DNA from: Rickettsia endosymbiont of Ixodes persulcatus
GTDB taxonomy: Bacteria > Pseudomonadota > Alphaproteobacteria > Rickettsiales > Rickettsiaceae
Reading direction: 5' to 3'
Assembly (NCBI GenBank): GCA_027293795.1
Contig: JAPYLE010000244.1
Span: forward strand, 1-7,428
DNA: 7,428 nucleotides
A program made the position numbers and the translations under genes. This document shows positions 6,296 through 7,428 of the stretch, one piece after another (within the stretch, counting starts at the first letter, position 1; each line of letters starts with the position of its first letter). The notes beneath the pieces are model-generated. The model had not been told where the DNA came from. It saw nothing but the letters and a program-made list of their open reading frames with translations, and ran no database searches.

Positions 6296-6387
6296 GTTTT
6301 ATTTGAAAAATTGGCTATATAAGGTCTGCAGTGCATATACGCCTCCGCTCCTCAACTATATACCCCTTGCTCTTTTCCAAATAAAAC
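6296..6387. repeat. Palindromic intergenic repeat candidate downstream of fabH
   Basis: GTTTTATTTG (6296-6305) is the perfect inverted repeat of CAAATAAAAC (6378-6387), extending to 14 of 15 bases with the adjacent A-rich run. The core is unusually GC-rich for this spacer (CGCCTCCGCTCC) and holds two TATATA-type words flanking it. It begins 9 bases after the fabH stop codon and could act as a weak transcript end. I believe similar sequences recur in Rickettsia intergenic DNA, but this cannot be confirmed from the window, which has only one copy. Confidence 0.5.
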
Positions 6388-6509
6388 TTCGTCTATCTAC
6401 TAGCATTATAAAAATGATATTTTTACCACATTTATACATAAGTAATTGCATTTTATAATATTTTAGCCTTTAAACTAATAAAATAATAATATATACTAGC
6501 TCACATAGC

Positions 6510-6542
6510 TTTTGGTTAGTTTGAGTTTATAACTAACTAAAA
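6510..6542. promoter_or_regulatory. Dyad upstream of pal
   Basis: TTTTGGTTAGTT (6510-6521) and AACTAACTAAAA (6531-6542) are inverted repeats matching at 11 of 12 positions around a 9-base spacer. It ends 42 bases before the pal ATG. It could be a regulator site or an mRNA leader hairpin; it has no following T-run on the plus strand, so it is not a standard terminator. Function is unknown. Confidence 0.45.
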
Positions 6543-6571
6543 TGAATTCAATATTAATAAATTATAATCTC

Positions 6572-6577
6572 AAGGAG
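6572..6577 (+). promoter_or_regulatory. Strong ribosome binding site of pal
   Basis: AAGGAG, a near-perfect Shine-Dalgarno, 7 bases ahead of the ATG at 6585. It is the strongest one in the window, in keeping with an abundant lipoprotein, and fixes the start. Confidence 0.85.
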
Positions 6578-6584
6578 TTTAATT

Positions 6585-7052
6585 ATGAAAACAAAAATTA
6601 CATTAGTTTTTCTTGCATTATTTGTGCTTGCAGGGTGTAATACAACAAAAAGAGCACTACAATTTGACGGTGGGATGAATCAAGGAGAAGAAATATCATT
6701 AATGAAAGATTTTGAGAAGCATGCAGGGAATGCAGTATGGTTTGCTTTTGATAGTTCTGCTTTATCACCAAAGGCTAAAGAAGAACTAGAGAGACAAGCT
6801 TGCTGGTTATCAAAGCATCCTGAAGTAAAAGCTACCGTTGAAGGACATTGCGATGAAAGAGGTACTAGAGAATATAACTTAGGTTTAGGTGAAAGAAGAG
6901 CAGCCGCAGCGAAAAAATTCTTAGCTCATAAAGGAATCGATCATAACAGATTAAATACAATCTCTTACGGTAAAGATAGACCTGCTATGATGGGTAATAC
7001 TGAAGAAGCTTTCGCTTATAATCGTAGAGCTGTAACAGTTGTACACCACTAA
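6585..7052 (+). CDS. pal: Peptidoglycan-associated lipoprotein Pal
   Basis: Outer-membrane lipoprotein of the Tol-Pal system that grips peptidoglycan and helps draw the outer membrane inward at division. The sequence shows a signal peptide (MKTKITLVFLALFVLAGC) with lipobox LAGC and lipidated Cys18, a short linker, then an OmpA-like domain from about 48 to 155. The domain contains VWFAFDSSALSPKAKEEL, the binding motif VEGHCDERGTREYNLGLGER (85-104, with D90 and R104 as the expected peptidoglycan-contacting residues) and the end YGKDRPAMMGNTEEAFAYNR. Length (155) is close to that of other Alphaproteobacteria. No tol genes are adjacent. It is a single-gene unit, with a 297-bp spacer ahead and an intrinsic terminator 25 bases after its stop. 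Confidence 0.96.
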   Translation: MKTKITLVFLALFVLAGCNTTKRALQFDGGMNQGEEISLMKDFEKHAGNAVWFAFDSSALSPKAKEELERQACWLSKHPEVKATVEGHCDERGTREYNLGLGERRAAAAKKFLAHKGIDHNRLNTISYGKDRPAMMGNTEEAFAYNRRAVTVVHH

Positions 7053-7077
7053 AATTATTTACTAATTATAGTATCTT

Positions 7078-7107
7078 AAAAGGTCGAGTTTACTGCTCGG
7101 CTTTTTT
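7078..7107 (+). terminator. Intrinsic terminator after pal
   Basis: AAAAGGTCGAG (7078-7088) pairs with CTCGGCTTTTT (7096-7106) in an 11-pair stem, two of the pairs G-U, around the 7-base loop TTTACTG, followed by a T-run ending at 7107. Placement 25 bases after the pal stop and the classic shape make this the clearest terminator in the window. Confidence 0.9.
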
Positions 7108-7165
7108 ATTTATAACTTGATGTCGTTCCTGTGGAAGTGTTATCGCATGACATGATAAAATCCGC

Positions 7166-7277
7166 TGTGTCACCTAGTTCGCTTGACCACGGGGTCCAAA
7201 AAACAACTTAAAATACTAATAATTTTAGTATTTTTAACTGGATCCCGCGATCAAGTCGCCGGGGGGCGGATGACACA
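7166..7277. repeat. Full-length RPE-like palindromic element
   Basis: A 112-bp imperfect palindrome. The outer arms are TGTGTCA (7166-7172) and TGACACA (7271-7277). The middle arms are TTGACCACGGGGTCCA and TGGATCCCGCGATCAA, which pair in 13 of 16 positions. The inner arms AAAATACTAA (7210-7219) and TTAGTATTTT (7225-7234) pair perfectly around a 5-base loop. It shares words with 533-607 and 3361-3463. A more decayed palindrome-like piece (ATGTCGTTCC ... CATGACAT, about 7120-7155) precedes it. No gene is visible between 7053 and 7301. Confidence 0.85.
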
Positions 7278-7301
7278 ATCAGAAAATCCATACGCATCAA
7301 G

Positions 7302-7428
7302 TTAAGCCATAATTGTTAATAATTTTAGTGTATTTAAGGAAGATAATCTGGTTTTACGATATTTATCTTTCAAAGAAAATTTTCCCCAATCTATAATTAA
7401 TTTCTTAAGGAACTGCTTTAAATCATTA
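7302..7428 (-). CDS. Possible C-terminal end of a hypothetical protein running off the window
   Basis: On the minus strand a frame is open from the window edge to a TAA at 7302-7304, giving about 41 residues starting NDLKQFLKKLIIDWGKFSLK and ending KLLTIMA. Composition (Lys, Leu, Ile, with Trp) is compatible with a rickettsial protein. I do not recognise it. The final residues fall in the TAAGCCATAATT word that also occurs next to polA, so the natural stop may have been replaced by repeat-derived sequence. In AT-rich DNA an open frame of 41 codons is suggestive but not proof. Confidence 0.35.
   Translation of the reverse strand, partial: NDLKQFLKKLIIDWGKFSLKDKYRKTRLSSLNTLKLLTIMA

Larger units (their letters stand above)
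6388..6584. other. AT-rich spacer upstream of pal, no gene seen
   Basis: With the repeat at 6296-6387 this completes the 297-bp fabH-pal gap. I see no coding frame. Very AT-rich DNA offers several -10-like words (TATAAT at 6454 and 6563, TATACT at 6492), none paired with a strong -35, so I do not name a promoter. TATAAT at 6563 is too close to the Shine-Dalgarno to be used for pal. The only clear structure is the dyad at 6510-6542. Confidence 0.6.

Noticed and set aside
3361..7277. The repeats as a CRISPR array
   Set aside because: The copies are long, imperfect palindromes scattered between genes with no regular spacing or spacers, and no cas gene is present.
1..7428. A hidden defence, toxin-antitoxin or biosynthetic system
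   Set aside because: All intact reading frames are accounted for by housekeeping genes, and the remaining DNA is repeats or pseudogene remnants. tRNA or rRNA genes were not seen on inspection.

Overview
The window looks like chromosomal DNA of a Rickettsia (Alphaproteobacteria, obligate intracellular). The base composition is AT-rich. The PolA, FtsY and FabH sequences look rickettsial to me from memory, since no search could be run. Several palindromic repeats of the Rickettsia palindromic element (RPE) type lie between genes, and metK is degraded, a well-known trait of the genus. The density of RPE-like repeats and the transposase remnant suggest a spotted-fever-group or related IS-bearing lineage, but I cannot name a species.

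Layout. Positions 1-476 are a rearranged graveyard. A plus-strand DDE transposase remnant (1-132 and about 251-341) is interrupted by a perfect 123-bp inverted copy of the polA 3' end (131-253). It is followed by the first 45-46 codons of metK on the minus strand (about 342-476). Positions 477-702 hold an RPE-like palindrome (533-607) and its degenerate tail. The minus strand then carries, in transcription order, bamE (5028-4555), an RPE-like element, ftsY (4401-3490), another RPE-like element, polA (3330-703), and finally the metK stump. On the plus strand, a divergent intergenic region with overlapping promoter candidates drives rpmF (5121-5321) and fabH (5334-6287). Then come a 297-bp spacer with a palindromic repeat and an upstream dyad, pal (6585-7052), a clear intrinsic terminator (7078-7107), a full RPE-like palindrome (7166-7277), and the possible 3' end of a minus-strand gene running off the right edge.

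How the genes fit together. The intact genes are core housekeeping: DNA repair and replication (PolA), membrane targeting of proteins by SRP (FtsY), outer-membrane protein assembly (BamE), ribosome structure (L32), initiation of fatty-acid synthesis (FabH), and anchoring of the outer membrane to peptidoglycan (Pal). FtsY, BamE and Pal all serve the cell envelope.

No new defence or biosynthetic system is visible. The most interesting material is structural. The polA-end inverted duplication has microhomology at both junctions and makes the metK stump a potentially invertible segment. RPE-like elements sit directly upstream of polA and ftsY and keep their frames open, so automated starts would be too long. 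The PolA proofreading site appears to be lost.
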